A stretch of DNA of 64,000 nt from Halomonas stenophila (GCF_014192275.1 NZ_JACHXR010000001.1:682001-746000), one strand, 5' to 3'; numbered from the stretch's first letter, positions 9,283 to 18,345 are shown. Notes: generated from the sequence alone by a model not told the origin. Numbers and translations are program-made.

Positions 9283-9497
9283 GCTGTCGTCCTGCTGGGG
9301 ATCCGTGTTCGCCGTGTGTCCCCACGGCGCGAAAGGCCGGTATTCTAGCACGGCCGGCAGCGACGGTTGATGGTCGGATGCGATGACTCGGCCGTCCCCG
9401 CCCAAGCCGTCCTCGCCGGGCCTTCAGGATGAGTATCCTTTCATTTCGTTTTGGTACTTGCCTCCTGTTTTTCCCCTGTTATCTCAGTCCATCTTGG

Positions 9498-9649
9498 CAC
9501 CCTGGTCGAGGGTGATATCCCATCCATCTCGACGGAGAAGAATCCGTCTGTGAACGCTCTGTAACTTCGTAAGCTGAAGTTAACCACCCCGTGACGCTCT
9601 GTGACAGAAGGTGCCTACATGCTACAGGGCGTGCGGGGTGGTACCACCC
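9498..9649. promoter_or_regulatory. structured leader upstream of the FlaA1-like gene
   Basis: The 511-bp gap 9283-9793 holds no convincing gene but has four compact inverted repeats: CACCCT/AGGGTG (9498-9514), GACGGA/TCCGTC (9531-9548), TAACTTC/GAAGTTA (9562-9582) and the perfect 14-bp palindrome GGGTGGTACCACCC (9636-9649). A near direct repeat is also present: GTGAACGCTCTGTAAC at about 9550 and GTGACGCTCTGTGAC at about 9591. Operators or a folded 5' leader are both possible. Confidence 0.45.
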
Positions 9650-9793
9650 GGCGGTGCGGCAAGGAGCTACCTGAAGGAAGAAGGTCCCGGGGCGGCAGCG
9701 TCGCAAGCCAAGCACCAGATCAGAGACGCGTTGAACATGGTTGCGCATCTTGAGGTTCGAAGCACGACGCTGGCTGATGCAGGGGACACAGGA

Positions 9794-11785
9794 ATGATGG
9801 GACTCGAGACGTTGATCAGGATGCCTCGCCGCTGGAAGCGCGCATTGTTGCGAGTGATGGATGCGCTGTTGATTGCCTCCTCCCTGCTGGTGGCGTCGCT
9901 GCTGGTGGGCCGTGATTTCTCCCAGGTCGATGAGGGAGGCTGGTGGCTGCTCGGCGTGGCGGTTGCCTCTTCACCCCTGATCTTCCAGGTTCTGGGGGTG
10001 TATCGCGTTGTCCTGCGCTTCATGCATCTGAGATTCATGGCCTCGCTGGTGTCGGGTGTGGGCCTGGTGTCCATCGGTCTCCTCGTCATGGACATGCTGG
10101 TGGGGTGGCCAGTGCTCTGGGAGGCCATTCCCGTGTTCGCCATGCTGGCCATCATCACGGTCTCCGGCCTCAGGTTGCTGCTTCTCGAGCTTTATCTCTT
10201 GAGTCGTCACCATCCAGGCAAGCCGGTCATTATCTATGGCGCCGGTGTCGCGGGTGGGGAACTGGCGCGTTCCCTGTATCACGGTGGCCAGTATCGGCCC
10301 CGTGCCTTCGTCGATGACTGGCGAGGGCTGCAGGGCTCTTTGGTGGAGGGGTTGCCGGTATACTGCCCCGCGCAACTCGAGAACAGGATCGAGCGCCTGG
10401 GCATCGAACTGGTGCTGCTGGCGATTCCCAGCGCGCCGCGTTGTCGTCGGCGTCAGATCCTCGAGCGGCTGGAGGGGCTCTCGATCCCGGTGCAGACGAT
10501 TCCGGGCTTGGAGGACCTGGTATCGGGACGATCCCGCATCGCGGATACCTGTGATGTGCAGGTCGAGGATCTGCTGGGACGCGATCCCGTGCCTCCCTTT
10601 CCCGAGCTGATGGACGCCAATATTCGCGACAAGGTGGTCATGGTCACCGGGGCGGGGGGCTCGATCGGTGCCGAGCTGTGTCGTCAGATCCTGGCGCAGG
10701 AACCGCGTGTGCTGGTCCTGGTGGATAATGCGGAACATGCCCTCTATGCCATCGAGCAGGAGTTGCAGCTGTGGTTACGAAGGTCTGATAAACGCATCTG
10801 CCTGCGCGGACTCCTGGCTTCGATCCAGCAGGGCGAGCGGATGCGGGAGATCCTGTCGAGCTTTGGGGTCCAGACCCTCTACCACGCCGCGGCCTACAAG
10901 CATGTGCCTCTCGTCGAGTGCAACCTGGTGGAGGGCTTGCGCAACAATGTGTTCGGCACCCTCGCCCTGGCGACGGCGGCGGTGGAGTCGAGGGTGGAAA
11001 CCTTCGTCATGGTATCCACCGACAAGGCCGTTCGACCCACCAATGTGATGGGCGCCACGAAGCGCCTGACGGAGCTGATCTGTCAGGCCTTCGCCGGTCG
11101 TGATCTCGGGCATGGCAAGACCCGTTTCTGCATGGTGCGCTTCGGCAATGTGCTCGGCTCCAGCGGGTCGGTCGTCCCCTTGTTTCGTACCCAGATCGAG
11201 CGGGGAGGGCCTCTCGAGGTGACCCACCCGGAGATTACCCGATACTTCATGACCATTCCCGAAGCGGCCCAGCTGGTCATCCAGGCGGGGGCCATGGGCA
11301 GCGACGGGCAGGTGTTCGTCCTGGACATGGGAGAGCCGGTCCGCATCGCCGACCTGGCCGCCAGCATGGTGCGACTCTCCGGGTTCGAAGTGAAGGACGA
11401 CGACCATCCGGACGGGGACATCGAGATCCTCTTCACGGGGTTGAGACCGGGAGAAAAACTCTATGAGGAACTGCTGATCGGGGGCGAGGTTCAGGCGACG
11501 CGCCATCCCAGGATCATGACATCCCGGGAATTTTCCTGGGCCTGGTCCGAACTGGAGGCCTATCTCGTCGAGCTGCATGAGGCCATGAGTGCCTCGCGGC
11601 ATGGCAGAATCCAGGCGCTGCTGGTGAAGGCGCCTCTTGGCTATTCGCCCGAAGGCGAGATGGTGGATCTGGTATGGGAGGCGCAGCATGCTTCGTCGCC
11701 TCTCGAACCCGTGATGCAGGCGGCTTCGACATCAGCCGTTGTGCCGCTTGTGCAGGAGCGTTTCAGATCTTCAGGCTCGACATGA
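9794..11785 (+). CDS. FlaA1/WbpM-type nucleotide-sugar 4,6-dehydratase
   Basis: 663 aa from the ATG at 9794 (GGGGA 7 bases upstream; a second ATG follows directly). Four to five membrane helices lie in the first ~130 residues, followed by a CoA-binding-like Rossmann domain (VIIYGAGVAGGELARSLY). The dehydratase domain starts near residue 284 with the NAD motif VTGAGGSIGAELCRQI, then YHAAAYKHVPLVE, STDKAVRPTNVMGATKR and RPGEKLYEE. MGATKR replaces the usual Y-x3-K, as in WbpM and FlaA1. The family dehydrates UDP-GlcNAc or a relative at C4/C6 to make precursors of deoxy-amino sugars such as QuiNAc or FucNAc, which fits the polysaccharide locus. Confidence 0.92.
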   Translation: MMGLETLIRMPRRWKRALLRVMDALLIASSLLVASLLVGRDFSQVDEGGWWLLGVAVASSPLIFQVLGVYRVVLRFMHLRFMASLVSGVGLVSIGLLVMDMLVGWPVLWEAIPVFAMLAIITVSGLRLLLLELYLLSRHHPGKPVIIYGAGVAGGELARSLYHGGQYRPRAFVDDWRGLQGSLVEGLPVYCPAQLENRIERLGIELVLLAIPSAPRCRRRQILERLEGLSIPVQTIPGLEDLVSGRSRIADTCDVQVEDLLGRDPVPPFPELMDANIRDKVVMVTGAGGSIGAELCRQILAQEPRVLVLVDNAEHALYAIEQELQLWLRRSDKRICLRGLLASIQQGERMREILSSFGVQTLYHAAAYKHVPLVECNLVEGLRNNVFGTLALATAAVESRVETFVMVSTDKAVRPTNVMGATKRLTELICQAFAGRDLGHGKTRFCMVRFGNVLGSSGSVVPLFRTQIERGGPLEVTHPEITRYFMTIPEAAQLVIQAGAMGSDGQVFVLDMGEPVRIADLAASMVRLSGFEVKDDDHPDGDIEILFTGLRPGEKLYEELLIGGEVQATRHPRIMTSREFSWAWSELEAYLVELHEAMSASRHGRIQALLVKAPLGYSPEGEMVDLVWEAQHASSPLEPVMQAASTSAVVPLVQERFRSSGST

Positions 11786-11893
11786 AGACGTGGGGGTGGC
11801 CATGGGCGTTCAGCGTAGTGATGACTGGCTTGGCCCATGGGGATGCGAGGCTGATGCCAGGTGGTCGATGAACGGTGAATGCTCGAGGTCTCG

Positions 11894-12808
11894 ATGATGA
11901 ACCTGGGGGACGGGGGGGATCAGGAGGCCGACGAGTCGGGCGTTGGGCAGCTCGAGGGCAGCACGATCCTGGCACTGCAACCGGTGCTCATGGAGTGGGG
12001 GGAAACGCTCCCCCCGCCGGGTGTCGTCCTGCAGTCGCAAGAGATTCATCTGCCACCGAGAGCCTGGCGATACCTGGTCTTGAGGCTGGCACCGATACCG
12101 TCCACCTGGCCACTCGAGGCGCAAGAGGGCTGCACCCTCAACGTCAAGCGGCTCGTGCTGGCTGCGGGGATGCCCTTGCCGCCGCGCTTCGGCGATGACG
12201 GCTGGTTGTTGCTGACGCATTGGCCGGACGTCAAGGCGATGTCTGCCTTGTTGTTCAATCCCCATGGGGTACATTTCCTGGTCAATGCCCGGCATCGTCG
12301 CTATCGGCACTTATGGCCTGGCAGGATCACTCAGTGTCAGGCGTTTCTCTCCCGTCAGGAGCTCGAGGCATCGCGGGTGGTATTCGCTGGCTGCCTGGTG
12401 CTGGAGCTCTACGGAATCCGTCGTGGCAGGGTGATTGGCTACCTGGCGCTGGACACCGTCTCCCAGGCGGTGTCGCCCTTCATCGCCCAGGAGGCGGAAG
12501 TGGCAAGGTGTGGCATCGACAAGGTCGAGATGATCACCGATGCTCGCTACCACTTCGAGGTCGATGGTTTCAAGATCATGGCCTTCGGGCAGCTTCGGCA
12601 GCTGAAGCGCCATAGACGTAACCTGCAGGATCGCAACGACCTGGCCATGATGGCGGCGCTGGAGGAGGGCAGGAGCTGGTATCTGTGGCTGGGGCGGTGT
12701 ATCGATCTCGTGCTGGCAGGCGCCATGGTCGTGCGACGGGCGGTCGCGCGCCTGGCCCGATTTCTCGGGCTGGGGAGGCGGCGGGGCAATGGGGCTCGAG
12801 GCGGCTAG
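11894..12808 (+). CDS. hypothetical protein, C-terminal membrane anchor
   Basis: About 304 aa; I do not recognise a family. The start at 11894 is chosen for GAGGT five bases upstream; an ATG at 11879 is also in frame. The N-terminal half is mixed beta-rich sequence. Around residues 200-250 there is GIDKVEMITDARYHFEVDGFKI, then Q-L-K-R-H-R-R-N-L-Q-D-R-N-D-L, which loosely recalls the late strand-plus-K-x-R-KD-DL pattern of nucleotidyltransferase-fold proteins. No catalytic GS...DxD is visible. Near the C-terminus one hydrophobic helix (CIDLVLAGAMVVRRAVARLA) precedes a basic tail. It lies ~110 bp downstream of the dehydratase on the same strand, so a role in the glycan locus is plausible but unproven. 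Confidence 0.7.
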   Translation: MMNLGDGGDQEADESGVGQLEGSTILALQPVLMEWGETLPPPGVVLQSQEIHLPPRAWRYLVLRLAPIPSTWPLEAQEGCTLNVKRLVLAAGMPLPPRFGDDGWLLLTHWPDVKAMSALLFNPHGVHFLVNARHRRYRHLWPGRITQCQAFLSRQELEASRVVFAGCLVLELYGIRRGRVIGYLALDTVSQAVSPFIAQEAEVARCGIDKVEMITDARYHFEVDGFKIMAFGQLRQLKRHRRNLQDRNDLAMMAALEEGRSWYLWLGRCIDLVLAGAMVVRRAVARLARFLGLGRRRGNGARGG

Positions 12809-12824
12809 ATGTGTCAACCCGGGA

Positions 12825-13172
12825 TCATGGCAGGGCAAGCCACAGTGCCAGCGCGCTCATGGCCGCCAGGAAGGCTGCCAGGCCGAGCCGGCCGATGGGC
12901 AGGCGTGACTCGCCCGACTGGGTGATCTCGGGATTGTCCGGGTCATGGCGGATCGTCAGGAGCGTGCCGGGTGGCGTGCGGTCGGCGTGGGCGATGGCGG
13001 CTTGCCGGCTGGTGAAGGAGGGAACGCCGTCGAAGCGGCCATTGTCCGATCGATAGGTGAGCCCCTTGGCGCTGGGCCAGCGGTTGACGTCGCGCCGCCG
13101 CCACGCGCCGTGGCCGGCGACCACGGCGCCCAGGCCCGCGGCGAGGGCGATGAATGGCGCGATATCAGGCAT
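12825..13172 (-). CDS. DUF3592-like small membrane protein
   Basis: 115 aa with a hydrophobic helix at each end (IAPFIALAAGLGAVVAGHG and LGLAAFLAAMSALALWLALP). Between them is a soluble region with the W-P-x-x-x-G and R-x-D-P-x-N-P pattern typical of DUF3592 proteins. The function of that family is unknown. It starts 14 bp from the divergent TerB-like gene, so the two share a promoter region. Assignment rests on pattern memory only. Confidence 0.65.
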   Translation of the reverse strand: MPDIAPFIALAAGLGAVVAGHGAWRRRDVNRWPSAKGLTYRSDNGRFDGVPSFTSRQAAIAHADRTPPGTLLTIRHDPDNPEITQSGESRLPIGRLGLAAFLAAMSALALWLALP

Positions 13173-13186
13173 GCTCGGAGCTCACG

Positions 13187-13645
13187 ATGATCGAATCCCT
13201 GCAACGGCTCTTCCAGGACATGATGGCGGCTGGCGAGGCGCCTGAACAGGGCGAGCCCACCCTGGCACTGGCCACCGCGGTGCTGCTCTGCGAGGTGGCG
13301 CGAGCCGACTATCACCTGGATGATGCCGAGCTGGCTCGCCTGAGGGAGGTCCTCGACCAGCGCTTCGCCCTCGATGCATCGGCCCTGGACGCCCTGCTCG
13401 CCCAGGCCCGGGAGGAGGTCGATACGGCGGTGGACCACCATCGCTTCGTGCGCCGCGTGCGGGACCACTGCGACTACGCCGAGCGCTATGAGCTGGTCCG
13501 CCTGATGTGGTCCCTGGCCCTGGTGGATGGCCACAAGGACCCGCTCGAGGAGCACCGCATCCGCCGTCTCGCCGAGCTGCTGCATGTCCGTCACGGTGAC
13601 TTCGTGCGCGCCAGGCTCGCCGAGGAGGAGGACGCTCGCCGCTGA
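13187..13645 (+). CDS. TerB-family protein
   Basis: 152 aa, all helical, with the TerB/DjlA-type signature: LALATAVLLCEVARADYHLDDAELARL early and LVRLMWSLALVDGHKDPLEE later. Each half ends in an acidic loop (AD-D-E and DG-D-E), as in the metal-binding loops of TerB-like domains. The family is tied to tellurite and envelope stress responses, but single-gene copies mostly have no defined role. The start at 13187 has CGGAG six bases upstream; an extension to 13154 would overlap the divergent gene. Confidence 0.85.
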   Translation: MIESLQRLFQDMMAAGEAPEQGEPTLALATAVLLCEVARADYHLDDAELARLREVLDQRFALDASALDALLAQAREEVDTAVDHHRFVRRVRDHCDYAERYELVRLMWSLALVDGHKDPLEEHRIRRLAELLHVRHGDFVRARLAEEEDARR

Positions 13646-13747
13646 CCTCAAGGGGTGTCTCGCGCCATGCGGGGCGCCGACTGGTATGATCGAGGGCGGA
13701 TACGCCACGTTGGGTCCGCTCATCGTTCACGGCAGGGGAGGTGCAGG

Positions 13748-14989
13748 ATGGCGCGCGAGATCATCGTTCTGGGAGCCGGCATGGTGGGGGTGTCGGTGGC
13801 CTGGCACCTGGCCCGGCGGGGGCACAGGGTGACCCTGGTGGATCGCCGTCCCCCGGGCTCCGAGACCTCCTTCGGCAATGCCGGCATCATCCAGCGCGAG
13901 GCGGTTCGCCCCTATCCCTTCCCCCGGGATCTCGCCACCCTGCTGCGGGTGCTGCCCAACCGGCAGGTCGATATTCGCTACCGGCCCGGTGGCATGCTGA
14001 GCGCCGCCGTCCCCCTGCTGCAGTACTGGCGGAATTCCTCCCCGCGTCGTTACCGGGATATCGTCCCCGAGTACGCTTCCTTGATCGCCCTCTCGCTGGA
14101 CGCCCATGCCCCCATGATCGAGGCCGCGGGTGCCGACTCGCTGGTGCGCCGGGAGGGCTGGCTGGAGGTCTTCCGGACCCGGGAGGCCCTCGAGGCGCGC
14201 CTGGAGGAGGCTCACGACAACCAGGCCCGGTTCGGCGTTCGCTATCGTGCCCTGGACAGCAAGGACCTCGCCGACATGGAGCCGAGCCTGGTGGAGGGCC
14301 TGGCCGGGGCCGTCCACTGGCTGGACCCCTGGACCGTCGCCGATCCGGGCGGCCTGGTCCAGGCCTATGCCCGGGCCTTCGAGGCCGAGGGCGGGCGCCT
14401 GCTCGAGGCCGAGGTCGGCGAGGTGGCCCGCGACGCCGACGGCTGGCGGGTGAGCGCCGGCGAGGAATGCCTGCTGGCCAGCGACGTGGTGATGGCCATG
14501 GGGCCCTGGTCCCGGGCATGGCTGGCCCGGCTGGGGCTGCTGGTGCCGCTGTTCGTCAAGCGGGGCTACCACATGCACTACGGCAGCGTCGGCAAGGCGC
14601 GCCTCAATCACTGGGTCATGGATGCCGAGGTGGGCTACCTGCTGGCGCCGATGCGGGCCGGGATCCGCCTGACCACGGGGGCCGAGCTGGAGCGCCTCGA
14701 GGCGCCGCCCCACCTGCGCCAGCTGGCCGCGGCCGAGGAGAAGGCGCGGCAGCTCTATCCCCTGGGGGAGCGCCTCGATCCGGAACCCTGGAAGGGGGCC
14801 AGGCCCTGCACGCCGGACATGAAGCCGATCATCGGCCCCGTGGAGGGGCAGGCGGGGCTATGGTGCGCCTTCGGTCACGGCCACCAGGGCTTCACGCTGG
14901 GGCCGGCCACCGGCCGGCTGCTGGCGCAGATGATGGACGGCGAGACGCCGGAGATCGCCATGTGGCCATTTCGCGTGGATCGCTTCTAG
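13748..14989 (+). CDS. FAD-dependent D-amino-acid dehydrogenase-like oxidoreductase
   Basis: 413 aa. The N-terminal dinucleotide-binding motif is IIVLGAGMVGVSVAWHLARR with the acidic strand end VTLVDRR, followed by SFGNAGIIQ typical of DadA relatives. The C-terminus has CTPDMKPIIGPVEG and FGHGHQGFTLGPATGRLLA. DadA-type enzymes oxidise D-amino acids to 2-oxo acids and pass electrons to the respiratory chain; other members act on glycine, sarcosine or proline derivatives, so the substrate is open. The ATG at 13748 has GGGGAGG seven bases upstream. No alr or racemase gene is adjacent. Confidence 0.87.
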   Translation: MAREIIVLGAGMVGVSVAWHLARRGHRVTLVDRRPPGSETSFGNAGIIQREAVRPYPFPRDLATLLRVLPNRQVDIRYRPGGMLSAAVPLLQYWRNSSPRRYRDIVPEYASLIALSLDAHAPMIEAAGADSLVRREGWLEVFRTREALEARLEEAHDNQARFGVRYRALDSKDLADMEPSLVEGLAGAVHWLDPWTVADPGGLVQAYARAFEAEGGRLLEAEVGEVARDADGWRVSAGEECLLASDVVMAMGPWSRAWLARLGLLVPLFVKRGYHMHYGSVGKARLNHWVMDAEVGYLLAPMRAGIRLTTGAELERLEAPPHLRQLAAAEEKARQLYPLGERLDPEPWKGARPCTPDMKPIIGPVEGQAGLWCAFGHGHQGFTLGPATGRLLAQMMDGETPEIAMWPFRVDRF

Positions 14990-15019
14990 GCCATCTAGAG
15001 CCCGGGCCGACGCCCGGCC

Positions 15020-15475
15020 TCAGGCGCTGTTGGTGGGGCCCCGGCGAGCCCGCTCGCGGATGCGGCGCTTCTCCCTCATCAGGTGGTACAGCAGCTTGAC
15101 CGCCAGGGTGACGATGAACACCAGCCAGCCGGCGGTGGCCAGCACGTTGAACAGCAGCATCTTCTGCTCGCCGTTCAGCGGCGTGATCAGGTGATCGATC
15201 ACGATCGCCAGCAGGAAGGCCAGGGAGAGGGGCAGGGCGAGGATGTGCATCCACATCTCGGTGCGGCGCTTGCGCACGTGGTAGCGGCTGAGCAGCACCC
15301 GGATGGGGCGGTGCACGAAGCTGATCATGATCAGGCTGCCCGCGATCAACAGCGCCGCCAGGGTCGGCTCGATGTTGTCGATGTGCACCGAATAGCTCAC
15401 CGACCAGTAGACCAGCAGCCACATCAGCCCGGCCAGGATGGCGACGAGATCGGCGTAGTAGCGTACCTTCGGCAT
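15020..15475 (-). CDS. small integral membrane protein of unknown function
   Basis: 151 aa with four hydrophobic segments (about residues 8-30, 38-58, 75-97 and 105-128) and a strongly basic tail (REKRRIRERARRG). No family recognised. It is convergent with the DadA-like gene. The upstream gap 15476-15745 holds two small hairpins (around GCCGCC/GGCGG and AACGT/ACGTT) and the pyrC leader, but no gene. Confidence 0.75.
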   Translation of the reverse strand: MPKVRYYADLVAILAGLMWLLVYWSVSYSVHIDNIEPTLAALLIAGSLIMISFVHRPIRVLLSRYHVRKRRTEMWMHILALPLSLAFLLAIVIDHLITPLNGEQKMLLFNVLATAGWLVFIVTLAVKLLYHLMREKRRIRERARRGPTNSA

Positions 15476-15684
15476 GATGTCTCCTCGCGTGGATCAGCGC
15501 GCATGATACGCAGATCAACGCCGGCTGACGAATTTGCGCGGCATGTCCGCCGTAGGCGGCAACGTCCTGAGACGTTGAGGGAGGAGAGGATGTCAAGAAT
15601 TTGCGTACCCGGTACCAGCGATTGAAACGGCGGCCCATCTTGGCAGACAAAAAAATCGCGTCCCGCCGCCGGGGCCGGTTCCGG

Positions 15685-15690
15685 TATACT
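15685..15690 (+). promoter_or_regulatory. possible -10 element of pyrC
   Basis: TATACT lies 55 bp before the pyrC GTG in an otherwise GC-rich leader. No convincing -35 is seen at 16-18 bp, so the promoter is tentative. Confidence 0.35.
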
Positions 15691-15745
15691 GGCGCCATCG
15701 CCGGGTCCCTGACCCTCTCCCTGAATCGCCGAGACAGGACACGCC

Positions 15746-16783
15746 GTGAACTCGATTACCCTGACCCGACCGGACGACTGGCACCTCCATCTGCGTGACG
15801 GCGAGGTGTTGCCCGCCGTGGTGCCCGCCAGTGCCCGCCAGATGGGCCGCGCCATCATCATGCCCAACCTCAAGCCGCCGGTGACCACCACCGAGCAGGC
15901 CCTGGCCTATCGGGAGCGCATCCTCGCCGCCGTCCCGGCGGGGCATGACTTCGAGCCGCTGATGACCCTGTATCTCACCGATCGCACCAGCGCCGAGGAG
16001 GTCGAGCGGGCCCATGCCTCCGGCCTGGTGCAGGCCGTCAAGCTCTACCCGGCGGGCGCGACCACCAATTCCGATTCCGGCGTCACCGACCTGGCCAACT
16101 GTGATGCGGCCATCGCCGCCATGGCGCGGCTGGGCATGCCGCTGCTGGTGCATGGCGAGGTGACCGACGCCGAGATCGACATCTTCGACCGCGAGGCGGT
16201 ATTCATCGAGCGGGTGATGAAGCCGCTGCTGGACCGCCACCCGTCCCTGAAGGTGGTGTTCGAGCATATCACCACGGCCGAGGCGGCCGCGTTCGTGACC
16301 GCGTCGCCGGCCAACGTGGCGGCCACCATCACCGCCCATCACCTGCTGTTCAATCGCAACCGCATGCTGGTGGGCGGGATCCGCCCGCACTACTACTGCC
16401 TGCCGATCCTCAAGCGCGAGCGTCATCGCCAGGCGCTGGTCGAGGCCGCCGCCTCCGGCAACGGCAAGTTCTTCCTGGGGACCGACAGCGCCCCCCATGC
16501 CCAGGGCGACAAGGAGAGCGCCTGCGGCTGCGCCGGGGCCTATACCGCGCCCGCGGCCCTCGAACTCTATGCCACCGCCTTCGAGCAGGCCGGGGCCCTG
16601 GAGCAGCTGGAGGGCTTCGCCAGCCATCATGGCCCGGCCTTCTACGGCCTGCCGCGCAATACCGGGACCGTCACCCTGGTGCGCGAGCCCTGGACGCTGC
16701 CGGAGACGCTGCCCTACGCGGCCGGCCAGGCCATCGTGCCGCTGCAGGCGGGCGAGACGCTGGACTGGAAGCTGCAGGCGTAA
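15746..16783 (+). CDS. pyrC: dihydroorotase
   Basis: 345 aa, the usual length of class II dihydroorotases. It catalyses reversible cyclisation of N-carbamoyl-L-aspartate to dihydroorotate in pyrimidine synthesis. Metal ligands are visible: HLHLRDG near residue 13, the lysine to be carbamylated in [15 protein letters not shown] near residue 98, HGE near 135, EHITT near 172, and the catalytic aspartate in [12 protein letters not shown] near residue 246. The start is GTG at 15746. It stands alone with its own terminator. Confidence 0.96.
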   Translation: MNSITLTRPDDWHLHLRDGEVLPAVVPASARQMGRAIIMPNLKPPVTTTEQALAYRERILAAVPAGHDFEPLMTLYLTDRTSAEEVERAHASGLVQAVKLYPAGATTNSDSGVTDLANCDAAIAAMARLGMPLLVHGEVTDAEIDIFDREAVFIERVMKPLLDRHPSLKVVFEHITTAEAAAFVTASPANVAATITAHHLLFNRNRMLVGGIRPHYYCLPILKRERHRQALVEAAASGNGKFFLGTDSAPHAQGDKESACGCAGAYTAPAALELYATAFEQAGALEQLEGFASHHGPAFYGLPRNTGTVTLVREPWTLPETLPYAAGQAIVPLQAGETLDWKLQA

Positions 16784-16865
16784 GGCAGAAGAGGGAAGAA
16801 GTAAGAGCGAAGAGTGAAGAGGGAAGCTGCCCGGTGACGGGCGGCAGGTAGCGAGGCAGAAACGC

Positions 16866-16897
16866 GAAACCCCACCGGGCTACCCTGGTGGGGTTTC
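16866..16897. terminator. bidirectional hairpin terminator between pyrC and mtnN
   Basis: GAAACCCCACC and GGTGGGGTTTC are perfect 11-bp complements around a 10-base loop, between the convergent 3' ends. The short TTTC flanks serve both directions. Confidence 0.8.
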
Positions 16898-16930
16898 TTG
16901 CTATCGAGCGGAAGGCCAGGTTGGTGCCGG

Positions 16931-16968
16931 CATCATGGTGGATGCGCTGGCGCTTATCCACCCTACGC
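16931..16968. repeat. REP-like palindrome
   Basis: GGTGGAT and ATCCACC (16937-16943 and 16956-16962) enclose GCGC/GCGC. The GGATAAG-type order read on the minus strand matches the larger palindromic repeats at 43111-43204 and 54905-55004. It lies just beyond the mtnN stop. Confidence 0.6.
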
Positions 16969-16983
16969 CGCTGGCCGCGCGGC

Positions 16984-17718
16984 TCAGCCCTCGACGGCGG
17001 CGTCGGCGGTCGCGGGTTCGGCGAGCCTGGCGACCATGGCGGTGACCATGCGGGTCGAGTGGTCGGCCGCCTTGGCGAGGAATGCCTCGAACGACAGGTG
17101 GTTGTCGCCGCCGCCGGCGATGTCGGACAGCGCGCGGATCACCACGAAGGGGCAGCCGTAGAGATGGCAGGTCTGGGCGATGGCCGCGGCCTCCATCTCG
17201 GCGGCGAGCATGGTGGGGAAGCGCGAGCGCGTCTGGGCGACCAGCTCGGGGCAGGCCATGAAGACGTCGCCGGTGGCGATCAGCCCCTCGACCACGCGCA
17301 CCTCGTTCATCGACTCGATGCTCTCCCGGGCCACTCGCACCAGGCGCTCGTCGGGCCGGTAGGCGGCGGGCATGTCGGGCACCTGGCCGTGCTCGTAGCC
17401 GAACACCACGGCGTCCACGTCGTGGTGGCGCACCTCGCTCGAGACCACCACGTCGCCGATCTCGAGCCCCTCGCCGAAGCCGCCGGCGGAGCCGGTGTTG
17501 ATGATCGCCTCGGGCTGGTACATGTCCAGCAGCAGGGTGGTGCCGATGGCGGCGTTCACCTTGCCGATGCCGGACTGCAGGATCACCACCTCGACCCCAT
17601 GCAGCGTGCCGCGATGGAAGGTGGAGCCGACGTGGCGGCGGGTCTCGCGATCCTCCAGCATGGCCGCCAGCTGGGCGACTTCCTGGGACATGGCGCCAAT
17701 GATACCGATGCGTTTCAT
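16984..17718 (-). CDS. mtnN: 5'-methylthioadenosine/S-adenosylhomocysteine nucleosidase
   Basis: 244 aa. It hydrolyses MTA and S-adenosylhomocysteine to adenine and the thioribose compound; with LuxS it forms the two-step detoxification of SAH. The start MKRIGIIGAMSQEVAQL carries the conserved Glu near residue 13. INTGSAGGF, VFMACPELV, AAEMEAAAIAQT and the catalytic Asp in RALSDIAGG (about residue 200) follow. luxS lies 90 bp upstream on the same strand, so co-transcription is likely. Confidence 0.95.
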   Translation of the reverse strand: MKRIGIIGAMSQEVAQLAAMLEDRETRRHVGSTFHRGTLHGVEVVILQSGIGKVNAAIGTTLLLDMYQPEAIINTGSAGGFGEGLEIGDVVVSSEVRHHDVDAVVFGYEHGQVPDMPAAYRPDERLVRVARESIESMNEVRVVEGLIATGDVFMACPELVAQTRSRFPTMLAAEMEAAAIAQTCHLYGCPFVVIRALSDIAGGGDNHLSFEAFLAKAADHSTRMVTAMVARLAEPATADAAVEG

Positions 17719-17808
17719 CTTCCGGGGTCTCCGCGAAGTAAGGCGTGAGGAGTGAAGGGTAAGGCGTACGGGGTCAGGCGTGGCCAGGCAGCCCGGTTCG
17801 GCTGCCTA

Positions 17809-18282
17809 TCAGCCTTCTTCGGCGAAGACCTGGGTCCACTCGTCGCGCTTGGCCAGGAAGCCGCGGGCGATGTCCTTGGCGCCTTCCAGGCTGTGGCTGG
17901 CCGCCCAGCCGCACTGCATCTCGTTGCAGGCCGGCACCGCGTCCGCCGCCAGCACGTCCTTCAGGGTGCCCTCGAGCAGGTCGAGTACGCCGTCGTAGTC
18001 GTCATGGTTGATCATGGCGACATAGAAGCCGGTCTGGCAGCCCATGGGGCTGATGTCGACGACCTTGTCGGAATGGTTGCGCGACAGCTCGGCCATCAGG
18101 TGCTCCAGGGAGTGCAGCGCCGGCATCTCCATATGGTCCTGGTTGGGCTGGCAGATGCGCATGTCGTACTTGTGGATGCGGTCGCCGAGCTCGCCGGTCT
18201 TGATGTCGGCCAGGCGGACATAGGGCGCCTTCACCTTGGTGTGGTCCAGGTTGAAGCTTTCGACGTTCATCTTGTCGCTCAT
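17809..18282 (-). CDS. luxS: S-ribosylhomocysteine lyase
   Basis: 157 aa, standard for LuxS. It cleaves S-ribosylhomocysteine to homocysteine and DPD, the precursor of autoinducer 2. Present are the metal site HSLEH near residue 57, the catalytic cysteine in [10 protein letters not shown] near residue 84, and the third ligand Cys in ACNEMQCGW near residue 128. Placement ahead of mtnN and next to folD joins activated-methyl recycling with one-carbon supply. This alone does not show that the organism signals with AI-2. Confidence 0.96.
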   Translation of the reverse strand: MSDKMNVESFNLDHTKVKAPYVRLADIKTGELGDRIHKYDMRICQPNQDHMEMPALHSLEHLMAELSRNHSDKVVDISPMGCQTGFYVAMINHDDYDGVLDLLEGTLKDVLAADAVPACNEMQCGWAASHSLEGAKDIARGFLAKRDEWTQVFAEEG

Positions 18283-18345
18283 CGACGGACCTCGCGAGTC
18301 GGTGGAAAAGTAAGCGGGATATTCTACCGGAGTGTGACTTATTCC

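Noticed and set aside
9649..9662. Possible ops (RfaH recruitment) element, GGCGGTGCGGCA
   Set aside because: It matches only GGCGGT of the ops core GGCGGTAGCGTG, and the rest does not fit.
16787..16823. Purine-rich tract (GAAGAG-like) after pyrC, with similar tracts near 17740 and 18345
   Set aside because: Low-complexity runs of irregular period; no unit, structure or gene relation that suggests a function.
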